DNA from: Candidatus Desulfofervidaceae bacterium
Lineage (GTDB): Bacteria; Desulfobacterota; Desulfofervidia; Desulfofervidales; Desulfofervidaceae
DNA: 64,000 bases
Reading direction: 5' to 3'
Assembly: GCA_027038965.1 (NCBI GenBank)
Contig: JALWFG010000011.1
Coordinates: forward strand, 124,001-188,000
The position numbers and the translations under genes were made by a program. The notes under the pieces are model-generated. The model searched no databases. It was not told where the DNA came from and saw only the letters and a program-made list of their open reading frames with translations. Numbering within the stretch: position 1 is the first letter of the stretch; each line of letters opens with the position of its first letter. Positions 1 through 8,475 of the stretch are shown here, piece after piece.

Positions 1-1300
1 AAAGGTTATTTAACTTAGCGATAAAGTTGATATTTTTCCGAAACCGCTTGGCGATTTTCCAAAGACTGTCTCCAGATTTGACACAATAGGTTCGAAAGTG
101 AGAAAAGACTTCCCGAATCTCTTCTTGTTCTTGAAGATAGGCTATTACTATGTCTTTTTTTTCTCTAGGCACCCGCAAAAAATATGGATAAGGAGGAGAA
201 AAAACGGTTTTTAAGGCGGGATTTAAGTGCCTTAGTTTGGAAAGTTTGATATGGGTCTTTTGAGCTAAATATGAAATATCCACTAGCCCTGGGGTTTCCA
301 CCTTTTCATAGGTCCAAGGGAGAGAAGGAGGGTCACTAAACCCATATTTCTTAGGGTTTTTAGCAATGATGATGGTAGCCAACCATTTGGGCACATAATA
401 CTTGGTTTCCCTTTTTATTCTGGCCCTTTTAACCAGTTTCCAGAAGTTTTTTGTTTTGCATTTTTTTATGGCCCTGGCAATGATGCCATCTCCAGCATTA
501 TAAGCGGCGGCGGCTAAATACCAATCCTGAAATTGATTATAAAGGTCTGATAAATACCTTGCGGCAGCTTTAGTAGCCAGCTCTGGGTCCCTTCTTTCGT
601 CCACCCAATAGTCAATTTTTAACCCGTATCTTCTCGCCGTGCTGGCAATGAACTGCCAGGGGCCACAGGCATGAGATGCCGAATAGGCATGGTTGTCAAA
701 GCCGCTTTCAATAAAGGCCAGATAAAAGACTTCTTTAGGTAGCCCCATTTTGACCAAGATTCGCTCCATGAAGGTTTGATATTCTTGAGCCCGCTTTAAG
801 GTGCGCTGAAAATGAACCCTTCCGGAGGGATTTTTAGTGTAAAAGTTAATATATGCTTGAACCTGTTTGTTGATGATGATTGGGACAGCAGAAGAAAGAG
901 GGGAGGGGGTTGAAGGAGAAGGTAAAGACGGGGGCTTATTAGACACATTTGATAATGTTGTTTTCTTTACCTTTAGGGGATGAGGGGGTTTTTCCTTTGT
1001 CTGGGTTTGTTGTAAGACCATCTTTGTATCCAACCTAGGAGGAATAATTTTGGATTGTTCCTTTTTGGATGTTGGGAAAACTGTTGACTTTTGACTCAAC
1101 CTTGAGGCAACGATTGCCTTTTTTTCGGCTTTATTTTGCTGAGATGGTTGAGGGACTGCTTTCTCAAGTTTAGAAGGCAGGATTTGGGGCTTTATATTGA
1201 TATCGCATCTCGGGGGATGATGTTTAGGAATCCTATAAGATGCGCAACTAAGACAAAATATCAACAATAAGTATATTAAATAGAGCCTTCCTTTTCGCAT
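1..1300 (-). CDS. mltD: Membrane-bound lytic murein transglycosylase, MltD-like (3' end outside window)
   Basis: I translated this reading frame directly; it runs off the left edge with about 433 codons visible. It should cleave peptidoglycan glycan strands in the periplasm. The N-terminus has a hydrophobic stretch ending in Cys19, a weak lipoprotein-like signal, then about 130 residues of low-complexity Lys/Pro/Ser linker. The SLT domain follows, with the catalytic Glu at about residue 198 in an ESGF context, then GPWQF and AYNAG motifs. One LysM-like module lies near residues 333-375 and a second (KSGDSLWKIAKRF) starts near 415 and is cut by the edge. Family and domain order match MltD. The start at 1300 is the only good ATG before the signal region; its ribosome binding site is weak. 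Confidence 0.85.
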   Translation of the reverse strand, partial: MRKGRLYLIYLLLIFCLSCASYRIPKHHPPRCDINIKPQILPSKLEKAVPQPSQQNKAEKKAIVASRLSQKSTVFPTSKKEQSKIIPPRLDTKMVLQQTQTKEKPPHPLKVKKTTLSNVSNKPPSLPSPSTPSPLSSAVPIIINKQVQAYINFYTKNPSGRVHFQRTLKRAQEYQTFMERILVKMGLPKEVFYLAFIESGFDNHAYSASHACGPWQFIASTARRYGLKIDYWVDERRDPELATKAAARYLSDLYNQFQDWYLAAAAYNAGDGIIARAIKKCKTKNFWKLVKRARIKRETKYYVPKWLATIIIAKNPKKYGFSDPPSLPWTYEKVETPGLVDISYLAQKTHIKLSKLRHLNPALKTVFSPPYPYFLRVPREKKDIVIAYLQEQEEIREVFSHFRTYCVKSGDSLWKIAKRFRKNINFIAKLNNL

Positions 1301-1373
1301 GACAAATAACCCTTTATTTATTTGGACTTTTGTTTTAATATACTAACCAAGTTTATTTGGCAAGTGTTAAAAA

Positions 1374-2684
1374 ATGCGCAAGGTTTATCTTCTGGCTTTA
1401 GGATGTCCTAAAAATTTGGTAGATAGTGAGATTTTATCTAGTCTGCTTTCTCAAAATGGATTAGAACTTGTAGACAGGCCTGAGCAGGCCGATGTGTTTA
1501 TTGTGACTACATGTGCCTTTATTCGGCCGGCTGTAGAAGAAAGCATTGAAGCCATTTTAGAACTGGCCCAATTGAAAAAAAGACACAACCGCCTCATCGT
1601 AGCAGGTTGTTTAGTAGAAAGATATAAGAATGAGCTTCCTTCCCTTATGCCAGAAGTAGATAGCTGGATAGGATTTAAGGCCCTGTCCCAATTGCCTCAA
1701 TGGATAAAAAACGATACATTTCCCACCCTGGTCTTGACTGGTTCAGAATGGGAGCAAAGGGATTATTTGTCTCGTGTTCCTTCCCATCCCTTTAGTGCCT
1801 ATTTAAAAATTGCTGAGGGGTGTTCTAACCATTGCTCTTTTTGCACCATTCCCTTTATAAGGGGCAAATTGAGAAGTCGTCCGTTAGAGGAAATTTTGGA
1901 AGAGGCCCAGCGATTGGTCCAAATGGGAGTAAAAGAGCTTATTCTGGTTGCCCAAGAAACCACGGCCTATGGGATAGACCTTTATGGTCGGCCTTTGCTT
2001 AACGAACTGCTTTTTGAGCTTGACAAAATAGGGGCCCAATGGGTAAGAGTGCTTTATGCCCATCCCAAAAGAATTTTGTCTCTTATTGATGCTTACTCTA
2101 AGTGCAAATCTTTGGTTCCTTACCTAGATGTTCCCATTCAGCACGTTGATGATGAGGTCTTAAAGGCCATGAACAGGGGAATGGGAGGGCAGGAGTTAAA
2201 AGATAACCTTCTGACTTTCAGAAGGGAATTACCTCATGTAAAATTGCGCAGTACTGTAATGGTGGGCTTTCCTTGTGAAACCAAAATGGCCTTTCAAAGA
2301 CTTACCTCCTTCCTAGAACAAATAAGATTTGACCATTTAGGCGTTTTTAAGTATTATGCAGAAGAAGGCACAAAGGCCTATGAGTGGGGAGACCCTATTT
2401 CGGACGAAGAAAAGGAAGAAAGATATCGGGCTGTTATGGACCTTCAATACCAAATTGTAAAAGAGAAATATCAGACGCTTATTAACACCCGACATGAAGT
2501 CTTCATAGATAGGTTTGAAGAGGGTTATAAAGGCGTAGGACGTACCTCTTGGCAGGCCCCAGAGATTGATGGGGAGGTCTTTATCGTAGAGGGAGAGGCA
2601 AATCTTGGAGAAATAGTTCCCGTGAAGATTGTGGATGCCTATGATTATGACCTAATGGGCGCCTGCGATAGGAAGCTAAAATAA
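1374..2684 (+). CDS. rimO: Ribosomal protein S12 methylthiotransferase RimO
   Basis: A 436-residue radical SAM enzyme that adds a methylthio group to the conserved Asp of ribosomal protein S12. The N-terminal UPF0004 domain starts with the RimO signature LGCPKNLVDSE. The radical SAM cluster is GCSNHCSFC at about residues 149-157. A TRAM domain occupies the last 65 or so residues. The LGCPKN start separates it from the tRNA enzyme MiaB. Length is normal for RimO. It is divergent from the transglycosylase gene with a 73-bp gap. No clear Shine-Dalgarno precedes the ATG. Confidence 0.93.
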   Translation: MRKVYLLALGCPKNLVDSEILSSLLSQNGLELVDRPEQADVFIVTTCAFIRPAVEESIEAILELAQLKKRHNRLIVAGCLVERYKNELPSLMPEVDSWIGFKALSQLPQWIKNDTFPTLVLTGSEWEQRDYLSRVPSHPFSAYLKIAEGCSNHCSFCTIPFIRGKLRSRPLEEILEEAQRLVQMGVKELILVAQETTAYGIDLYGRPLLNELLFELDKIGAQWVRVLYAHPKRILSLIDAYSKCKSLVPYLDVPIQHVDDEVLKAMNRGMGGQELKDNLLTFRRELPHVKLRSTVMVGFPCETKMAFQRLTSFLEQIRFDHLGVFKYYAEEGTKAYEWGDPISDEEKEERYRAVMDLQYQIVKEKYQTLINTRHEVFIDRFEEGYKGVGRTSWQAPEIDGEVFIVEGEANLGEIVPVKIVDAYDYDLMGACDRKLK

Positions 2685-2726
2685 AAGGGTACTCCAGGGC
2701 GAGATTAATTTATTAGGAGGTAAGAA

Positions 2727-3167
2727 ATGGCCGTTTTAATAGATTTTGAGGAAGAGCTTAGGAGAATGCAAGAAAGGGTTAAGAATGTTATGGATACCTT
2801 TTTGCGGACTCCAATGTTTATTCCCCAAATGGCAACTGAGTCTTGGGTACCAGATATGGATGTCTTTGAAACCGAAGAAGAAATTTGCATTATGGTGGAT
2901 GTGGCCGGATTGAATAAAGAAGATATCAATATCACACTTGAAGGAGATATGTTGTACATAAGAGGCCAGAGGAGAAATTTTTCTACCTCGGATCCCAAAA
3001 AATACCATCAAATAGAACTACGCTATGGGCCTTTTGCTAGGACATATCGTCTCCCGTGTAGCATAGAAGAAGACAAAGTAACTGCCTCTTACAGAAATGG
3101 AATTTTGGAAATAAGGCTGCCTAAAAAGAAACCAGTAGTGAGGATACTTAAAAGTGAGGGAGAATGA
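2727..3167 (+). CDS. Small heat shock protein, Hsp20/alpha-crystallin family
   Basis: A 146-residue ATP-independent holdase chaperone. The alpha-crystallin domain covers about residues 45-135, beginning at the WVPDMDVFETEEE segment, and includes the A-x-x-x-N-G-I-L motif (SYRNGILEIRLPKK). The start has a strong AGGAGG site seven bases upstream. The stop overlaps the lon start codon (ATGA), so translation is coupled to Lon protease. I see no CIRCE or HAIR operator upstream. Confidence 0.93.
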   Translation: MAVLIDFEEELRRMQERVKNVMDTFLRTPMFIPQMATESWVPDMDVFETEEEICIMVDVAGLNKEDINITLEGDMLYIRGQRRNFSTSDPKKYHQIELRYGPFARTYRLPCSIEEDKVTASYRNGILEIRLPKKKPVVRILKSEGE

Positions 3168-5533
3168 TGGAAGAAAACAAAATTGTTGCTAGTGCAAGTG
3201 AAGTTCCTCAAATTCCCTCTGAACTTCCAGTCATGCCTTCAAGGGACCTTATTTTATTTCCCAAAATGGTCCTGCCGTTTATGGTAACAGACCCCAACTT
3301 GATTAAACTTGTGGATGATGCTCTCAATAAGGACAAAATTGTTGCTGTAGTGGCCATGAAAAGGGGAGAGGAAGAAGGTCAAAAACCTCCCAATAATCTT
3401 TATCGAGTAGGATGTGCTGCCCAGATTTTAAAGATGGCCAAGGTGCCTGATGTTGGAGTCAAGCTTTTGATCCAGGGCATTGCTCGAATTCGAATTATGG
3501 GCTACGTCCAGGAGGAACCATATCTCAAGGCCATTGTTTCTCCTCATTATGACGAATATCAAAAAGATGTGGAGTTAGATGCCTTGATGACCAATGTTCG
3601 GGGGTTGTTTCAAAAGGTGGTTCAATTATCGCCTTATCTCCCCCCTGATCTGGGTGTTATGGCTATGAGTGTAGAAGAACCTGGTGTTCTTGCGGATATG
3701 GTGGCCTCTACCCTGAACATTGCTAAAGAGGAGAAACAAAGAATCCTTGAGACATTTGACCTAAAAGAGCGGCTGAAGGAAATTATTAGGTTTTTAAATC
3801 GGGAAATTGAGGTATTGGAGCTGGCCAATAAGATTCAGACTGAGGCCAAAAAGGATATAGACAAGGCGCAACGGGAATATTTTTTGAGACAGCAGCTTAA
3901 GGCCATCCAAAAGGAACTGGGAGAAAAGGATGAACGTGAGGCCGAAATAGAGGAGCTCAGACAAAAGCTTAAAGAGAAAAAGTTGCCTGAAGCGGCTTAT
4001 AAAGAGGCCGAAAGGGAACTCAACCGTCTGGCCAGAATGAATCCGGGCTCCCCTGAATATGTAGTAGCCAGGACCTATCTTGATTGGATTTTGGAATTGC
4101 CATGGAGCGAAGGCACTGAGGACAATTTGGATCTTGAAAGGGCAAAGGGAATTTTAGACAAGGACCATTATGATTTAGATAAGGTAAAGAAACGCATCTT
4201 GGAATATCTAGCCGTCCGAAGGCTTAACCCTAATGTCCGAGGGTCCATTCTTTGCTTTGTGGGACCGCCAGGGACAGGTAAGACCTCTTTGGGGAGGTCA
4301 ATTGCTGCTGCCCTGGGAAGGAAGTTTGTACGCATTTCCCTAGGGGGGGTGAGGGACGAGGCCGAAATCAGGGGTCACAGGCGAACCTATATTGGGGCCC
4401 TTCCGGGTAAAATCATCCAGGGGATTAAAAAGGCGGGTTCCAACAATCCCGTATTTATGTTGGATGAAATTGACAAACTAGGGGCTGACTTTAGAGGGGA
4501 CCCTGCAGCGGCCCTGCTTGAGGTCTTAGACCCAGAACAAAACTATGCCTTTGTAGATCACTATTTAGGGGTGGAATTTGACCTTTCTAAGGTGATGTTT
4601 ATCACTACCGCCAACATTTTGGATACCATACCAGCCCCTTTAAGGGATAGGATGGAGATATTGGAGCTTCCTGGCTATACCGTGACCGAAAAGGTTAAAA
4701 TTGCTCAAAGGTATCTTATCCCCCGGCAACTGAAGGAGCATGGTTTAACCCCGGCCAATCTTCAATTTGAGGAAGAGGCCATTAAAAAGATTATTCTGGG
4801 CTATACTCGCGAGGCAGGATTGCGCAATTTAGAAAGACAAATTGCCTCTGTCTGTCGTCAGGTAGCCATGGAAGTGGTTAAAGACAAGACTCAAGGCACG
4901 AATTTAAGCCCAGAGCTCGTAGAGAAGTTTTTGGGCCCCCCTCGCTTCCATCGTGAAATAGCCGAAAGAATCACAGAACCAGGTATTGCTACAGGCTTGG
5001 CTTGGACGCCCACCGGAGGGGACATTATCTTTGTAGAGGCTACAAAGATGAAGGGGAAGAAATCTCTAATCCTGACGGGCTCTTTAGGGGAAGTCATGAA
5101 GGAATCCGCTGAAACGGCCTTGAGTTATGTTCGTTCCAAGGCCGCCCAATTTGGTATAGATGAAGACTTTTATGAAAAACACGATATTCACATTCACGTG
5201 CCTGCCGGGGCCATCCCTAAAGATGGGCCTTCAGCAGGAGTAACCATCTGCACGGCCTTAGTATCACTTCTTACCGAAAAACCGGTGCGGAGTAATTTGG
5301 CGATGACGGGTGAAATCACCTTGCGGGGGCTGGTTTTGCCCGTAGGTGGAATTAAAGAAAAGGTGCTTGCTGCCCATTTGGCAGGCATAAAATATGTGGC
5401 CTTGCCTAAGAAAAATGCCAAGGACCTAGAAGAGATACCTCAGGATGTAAAGGGAGAGATAAAGTTTATTTTGGCGGAAAAGGTAGAAGAGATTATCAAT
5501 TTTGCCCTACAACAAAAACAGGAGCAAAAATGA
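3164..5533 (+). CDS. lon: ATP-dependent Lon protease
   Basis: A 789-residue serine protease of the AAA+ class that degrades misfolded and regulatory proteins. An N-terminal LON substrate domain comes first (residues ~20-210), then a coiled-coil region, then the AAA+ module with Walker A GPPGTGKTS near residue 367 and Walker B FMLDEIDK near 430. The C-terminal protease domain has the catalytic Ser in KDGPSAG (about residue 689) and the catalytic Lys in GGIKEKVLAAH (about 732). Two ATGs lie at 3164 and 3167; either could be used. It overlaps both hsp20 and the next gene by 4 bases, so hsp20-lon-PHP form one proteostasis transcript. Confidence 0.96.
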   Translation: MMEENKIVASASEVPQIPSELPVMPSRDLILFPKMVLPFMVTDPNLIKLVDDALNKDKIVAVVAMKRGEEEGQKPPNNLYRVGCAAQILKMAKVPDVGVKLLIQGIARIRIMGYVQEEPYLKAIVSPHYDEYQKDVELDALMTNVRGLFQKVVQLSPYLPPDLGVMAMSVEEPGVLADMVASTLNIAKEEKQRILETFDLKERLKEIIRFLNREIEVLELANKIQTEAKKDIDKAQREYFLRQQLKAIQKELGEKDEREAEIEELRQKLKEKKLPEAAYKEAERELNRLARMNPGSPEYVVARTYLDWILELPWSEGTEDNLDLERAKGILDKDHYDLDKVKKRILEYLAVRRLNPNVRGSILCFVGPPGTGKTSLGRSIAAALGRKFVRISLGGVRDEAEIRGHRRTYIGALPGKIIQGIKKAGSNNPVFMLDEIDKLGADFRGDPAAALLEVLDPEQNYAFVDHYLGVEFDLSKVMFITTANILDTIPAPLRDRMEILELPGYTVTEKVKIAQRYLIPRQLKEHGLTPANLQFEEEAIKKIILGYTREAGLRNLERQIASVCRQVAMEVVKDKTQGTNLSPELVEKFLGPPRFHREIAERITEPGIATGLAWTPTGGDIIFVEATKMKGKKSLILTGSLGEVMKESAETALSYVRSKAAQFGIDEDFYEKHDIHIHVPAGAIPKDGPSAGVTICTALVSLLTEKPVRSNLAMTGEITLRGLVLPVGGIKEKVLAAHLAGIKYVALPKKNAKDLEEIPQDVKGEIKFILAEKVEEIINFALQQKQEQK

Positions 5534-6408
5534 AGGATTTGATTGATTTGCACACTCATTCTACGGCTTCTGATGGTAGTTTTAACCCTAAGGAAATTGT
5601 TCAGATGGCCAAAGAAGTTGGACTTCGGGCCGTTGCCTTAACAGATCACGACACAGTTGCGGGGCTGGAAGAATTTATGCAAGAAGGAAACCGTTTGAGA
5701 ATAGAAACAGTGCCTGGAACCGAGCTCAGCGCCTATTTTGAAAGGGGAACATTACATATCTTGGGATATTTTCTTGATTTTAAAGATGAAAAGTTACTTA
5801 ACCGTCTTAAGAAACTTCAAGAGGCAAGGGCAGAGCGAAATCCCAAGATCGTCCAGAAACTACAGGCCTTGGGCATACCAATTACCTATGAAGAAGTTAT
5901 TTCTATTTCAGGTGGAGGCCAAGTTGGTCGACCCCATTTTGCCAAATTACTTTTACAAAAAGGCGTTGTTCAAACCTTTGATGAAGCCTTTGAAAGATTT
6001 TTAAAAAAAGGGGCCCCAGCCTATGTAGAAAAGGACAAAATTGAGCCTAGAGAGTGTCTTGAAATTATCCTTAAAGCAGGAGGAATTCCTGTGCTGGCTC
6101 ACCCCTTTACCTTACATTTAACTAGTAATGAATTAGATGGCTTTGTTAAAAAAATGCGAGATTGGGGACTTATGGGTATTGAGGTTTATTACACTGAGCA
6201 CAGCCCTCAACAAATTGACACTTATTTAGGTTTGGCCCGAAAATATAATCTTTTAGTAACCGGGGGGTCCGATTTTCATGGGAAAAATAAGCCTGAGATT
6301 AAGTTGGGATTTGGGTTTGGAAATCTCAGGGTCCCTTATGAATTACTAGAAAAATTAAAGGAGGTAAAGAATGCCCAAAGTCACAAAGGCAGTATTGGCG
6401 GAAATTGA
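5530..6408 (+). CDS. PHP-domain phosphoesterase (RNase AM / nucleoside 3',5'-bisphosphate phosphatase type)
   Basis: A 292-residue metal-dependent phosphatase of the polymerase-and-histidinol-phosphatase superfamily. Metal ligands are visible in DLHTHSTASDG at the N-terminus, LTDHDTVAG near residue 40, VLAHPF near 190 and GGSDFHG near 248. Members of this branch (YciV/TrpH) trim 5' ends of RNA or dephosphorylate 3',5'-bisphosphonucleotides; which substrate applies here cannot be told. The start overlaps lon by 4 bases. The end overlaps the next gene by 38 bases. Confidence 0.88.
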   Translation: MKDLIDLHTHSTASDGSFNPKEIVQMAKEVGLRAVALTDHDTVAGLEEFMQEGNRLRIETVPGTELSAYFERGTLHILGYFLDFKDEKLLNRLKKLQEARAERNPKIVQKLQALGIPITYEEVISISGGGQVGRPHFAKLLLQKGVVQTFDEAFERFLKKGAPAYVEKDKIEPRECLEIILKAGGIPVLAHPFTLHLTSNELDGFVKKMRDWGLMGIEVYYTEHSPQQIDTYLGLARKYNLLVTGGSDFHGKNKPEIKLGFGFGNLRVPYELLEKLKEVKNAQSHKGSIGGN

Positions 6409-6892
6409 AAGGAGGGAGAAGGAATTAATGGAATTTTACACCCAGGCCAAAGAGAAGGTGAGCAGTCCTGTGTGTATAAAGGTCTTTGAAACCTTGCTTT
6501 CAGGGCATCAAAGGCATCTTGAAAGATTGGAAGAGATTAGGGCCCACGCGGCTCAGGGAAAGAGTTGGTTGGTGGACCGTTGGATGTGGGATGTGGGACT
6601 TGGTATTCCCAATCCCTTGACCAAGATTTCTGAAATTGTAAAGGAGCATCCCCTTTGTTCGGCTGAAGAAATAAAATGGCTAGATACTGCCATGGAAAAG
6701 GAAGAGGCATATTTCCATTATCTGGACAATCAGGCCGCTTCTGCCCTACAATCCTTGACAAAGCGTTTTTATATGAGCCTGGCTTATGAGGGCAGGGGTT
6801 ATTATTTACTGTTGTTGGATACCAAAGATTGCGTTGCCCATCCTGATTTGTGGCAACATCCTTTAGAAGGAGTATTGGTAGACGGAATTTAA
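6371..6892 (+). CDS. Ferritin-like / rubrerythrin-type protein
   Basis: A 173-residue predicted four-helix protein. Glu/His-rich helices are spaced as in ferritin-like di-iron proteins: E-x-E-L-M-E-F-Y near residue 16, GHQRHLERLEE near 47, MEKEEAYFHYL near 120 and YEGRGYY near 145. Pro-Leu and Trp-rich loops separate the two helix pairs. No rubredoxin-type Cys motif is present. The start is fixed by a strong AAAGGAGGTAAAG site inside the 3' end of the PHP gene. It sits in an overlapping operon with a flavin reductase and a beta-lactamase-fold protein, which would suit peroxide or oxygen defence in an anaerobe. That role is inference. Confidence 0.65.
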   Translation: MPKVTKAVLAEIERREKELMEFYTQAKEKVSSPVCIKVFETLLSGHQRHLERLEEIRAHAAQGKSWLVDRWMWDVGLGIPNPLTKISEIVKEHPLCSAEEIKWLDTAMEKEEAYFHYLDNQAASALQSLTKRFYMSLAYEGRGYYLLLLDTKDCVAHPDLWQHPLEGVLVDGI

Positions 6893-7437
6893 TGAGATTG
6901 CTTGCCATTTATGGGAGTCCTAGGGCCGGTGGGAATTCAGACCTGCTTTTAAGCTCCTTTGTGGAAGGGGCAAAAAGAGTGGGTTTTTCAATTAAAGAGG
7001 TTTATGTGAGAGACCTTAAAATAATGCCCTGCAATGGCTGTGGACAGTGTAGTCAGAAGGAATTTTGCCCGTTAGAGGACGATATGCAGTGGGTCTATAA
7101 AGAGATAGAAGGGGCCGATGTTTTGGTAGTAGCTACTCCAGTCTATTTTTATAATGTGCCTGCTCCTTTAAAGGCTCTTGTTGATCGCTCTCAGCTCCTT
7201 TGGCATAAGGGACTTAGGAGTGAAAAACCAGGTTATCTTTTGAGTGTAGGCGGAAGTAAAGGGCAGCGGCTCTTTGAAGGTGTGGTTTTAACAGTAAAAT
7301 ACTTCTTTGAAGCCTGTGGTTTTTATCTTAAGCAACAATTTTTTTATAAGCAAATTGATAGCTTTGGGGAGATAAAAAGACATCCGGAGGCCTTGAAAGA
7401 GGTCTATAGAGCAGGATTGAATTTATGCCAGAAGTAA
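6892..7437 (+). CDS. NADPH-dependent FMN reductase / iron-sulfur flavoprotein family
   Basis: A flavodoxin-fold protein of 181 residues when started at the ATG at 6892, which overlaps the preceding stop in TAATG. The FMN phosphate-binding loop is IYGSPRAGGNSDLL at the N-terminus, and TPVYFYNVPAPLKALVDR near residue 82 matches the family. A Cys motif CNGCGQCSQKEFC near residues 44-56 resembles the compact cluster-binding motif of archaeal and anaerobe iron-sulfur flavoproteins. An upstream in-frame ATG at 6850 would lie inside the previous gene and add a non-homologous extension, so I reject it. Likely an electron-transfer partner for the ferritin-like protein. Confidence 0.82.
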   Translation: MRLLAIYGSPRAGGNSDLLLSSFVEGAKRVGFSIKEVYVRDLKIMPCNGCGQCSQKEFCPLEDDMQWVYKEIEGADVLVVATPVYFYNVPAPLKALVDRSQLLWHKGLRSEKPGYLLSVGGSKGQRLFEGVVLTVKYFFEACGFYLKQQFFYKQIDSFGEIKRHPEALKEVYRAGLNLCQK

Positions 7438-8186
7438 TTATTGTAGGTTCTGGAACAGGGGTTCCCTCTTTAAAAAGGGCATCTCCGGCGGTTTTAATTA
7501 AGACACATCAAACGAATATCCTTCTGGACAGTGGTCCAGGGACATTGAGAGAGCTTTTGAGAACGAATGTCCATTATGCCCAGCTTGATATAATTCTTTA
7601 TACCCATTTCCATCCTGACCATATATCGGATTTGATTCATTTTTTATTTGCCGCCAAATATGAACCTGCCTTTAGTCGTGAGATGCCAGTCTTTGTAGGT
7701 GGGCCGCCTGGTTTTTTAAACCTCTATGGAAGATTGAGGGGAGTGTTTGGACATTGGGTAGAACCCCCAAAACAAAAGGTATCCTTGTTTGAAATAGGAC
7801 CTCAAGGGGCTTGGATATATGACCAAGATATAAAGGTAACGGCCTTTAAAACGACTCATACCGAGGAAAGTCAGGGTTACCTCCTAGAGGTTTCTAACAA
7901 AAAAATTGCCTATACTGGTGATACCGATTATGATGAGCATCTAACTGAATACTTTCAAAAGGCAGATCTACTGATTTGTGAGGCGTCTTTCCCTGAAAGC
8001 CATAAAGTGGAAGGTCATCTTACCCCTGTTTTGGCTGGACAACTGGCGGCTCAGGCCAGAGTCAAGGCCTTAGTTTTGACCCATATCTATCCTGAATGCG
8101 ACCAAACCGATATTCTGAATGCCTGCCGTAAGGTCTATCAAGGGCCTTTGTTTGTGGGCTCTGATGGTCTTTGTATATTTGTGTAG
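7425..8186 (+). CDS. Metallo-beta-lactamase fold hydrolase, RNase Z-like
   Basis: A 253-residue MBL-fold protein. The zinc motif is THFHPDHISD at about residues 61-70, with further ligands in TGDTDYD near 164 and LTHIYPE near 214. The GSGTGVPSLKRASPAV start resembles the RNase Z/ElaC branch, but the family also contains cyclic-nucleotide and arylsulfatase-like hydrolases. The substrate is not determinable. It overlaps the flavin reductase gene by 13 bases and closes the operon. Confidence 0.82.
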   Translation: MPEVIIVGSGTGVPSLKRASPAVLIKTHQTNILLDSGPGTLRELLRTNVHYAQLDIILYTHFHPDHISDLIHFLFAAKYEPAFSREMPVFVGGPPGFLNLYGRLRGVFGHWVEPPKQKVSLFEIGPQGAWIYDQDIKVTAFKTTHTEESQGYLLEVSNKKIAYTGDTDYDEHLTEYFQKADLLICEASFPESHKVEGHLTPVLAGQLAAQARVKALVLTHIYPECDQTDILNACRKVYQGPLFVGSDGLCIFV

Positions 8187-8432
8187 TCTAACTTATACTA
8201 ATTCCAATATGGTTTGTCCTGATGAAATACGACACTTGCTGTCTAAGCGATGGGTGATCAAACAACGGGTTAAGGGCTCAAGGCTAAGGGCTAAGGGCTA
8301 AGGGAAATATGAATTAAAGCTAAGGTTTTTCCTTGTACCTTTAGCCTTTTGTCTTTTGTGTCCTTTGCCTTTTGCCTCGCACATTCATTACCCGACTTAG
8401 ATACAAGCTAAGTTTGTATAAAAGGAAGGATA
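8187..8432. repeat. Gene-free spacer with a CTAAGGG triplet repeat
   Basis: The spacer between the convergent MBL-fold gene and porin gene holds three perfect tandem copies of CTAAGGG (8284-8304), preceded by the related GTTAAGGG and GCTCAAGG. It then has a pyrimidine-rich strand built from near-repeats of CCTTTTGCC and CTTTTGT (about 8335-8376). ATACAA/TTGTAT (8401-8419) is a short hairpin. I see no reading frame with a start site or codon pattern here. Confidence 0.6.
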
Positions 8433-8460
8433 AGGGGCAATGCAACTACTCATTGCCCCT
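8433..8460 (-). terminator. Stem-loop terminator for the porin gene
   Basis: A perfect 10-bp stem (AGGGGCAATG / CATTGCCCCT) with an 8-base loop lies 15 bases beyond the porin stop codon. On the minus strand it is followed by a moderately T-rich stretch. It sits between convergent genes, so it may also stop plus-strand transcripts. Confidence 0.7.
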
Positions 8461-8475
8461 CATAAATGGATTTAT

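Noticed and set aside
6537-6908. A 123-codon minus-strand frame opposite the ferritin-like gene
   Set aside because: No start signal and no protein-like pattern; the plus-strand gene has a strong ribosome site and fits its operon.
8119-8301. A short plus-strand frame running into the CTAAGGG repeats
   Set aside because: It starts inside the MBL-fold gene out of frame and ends in repeat sequence.
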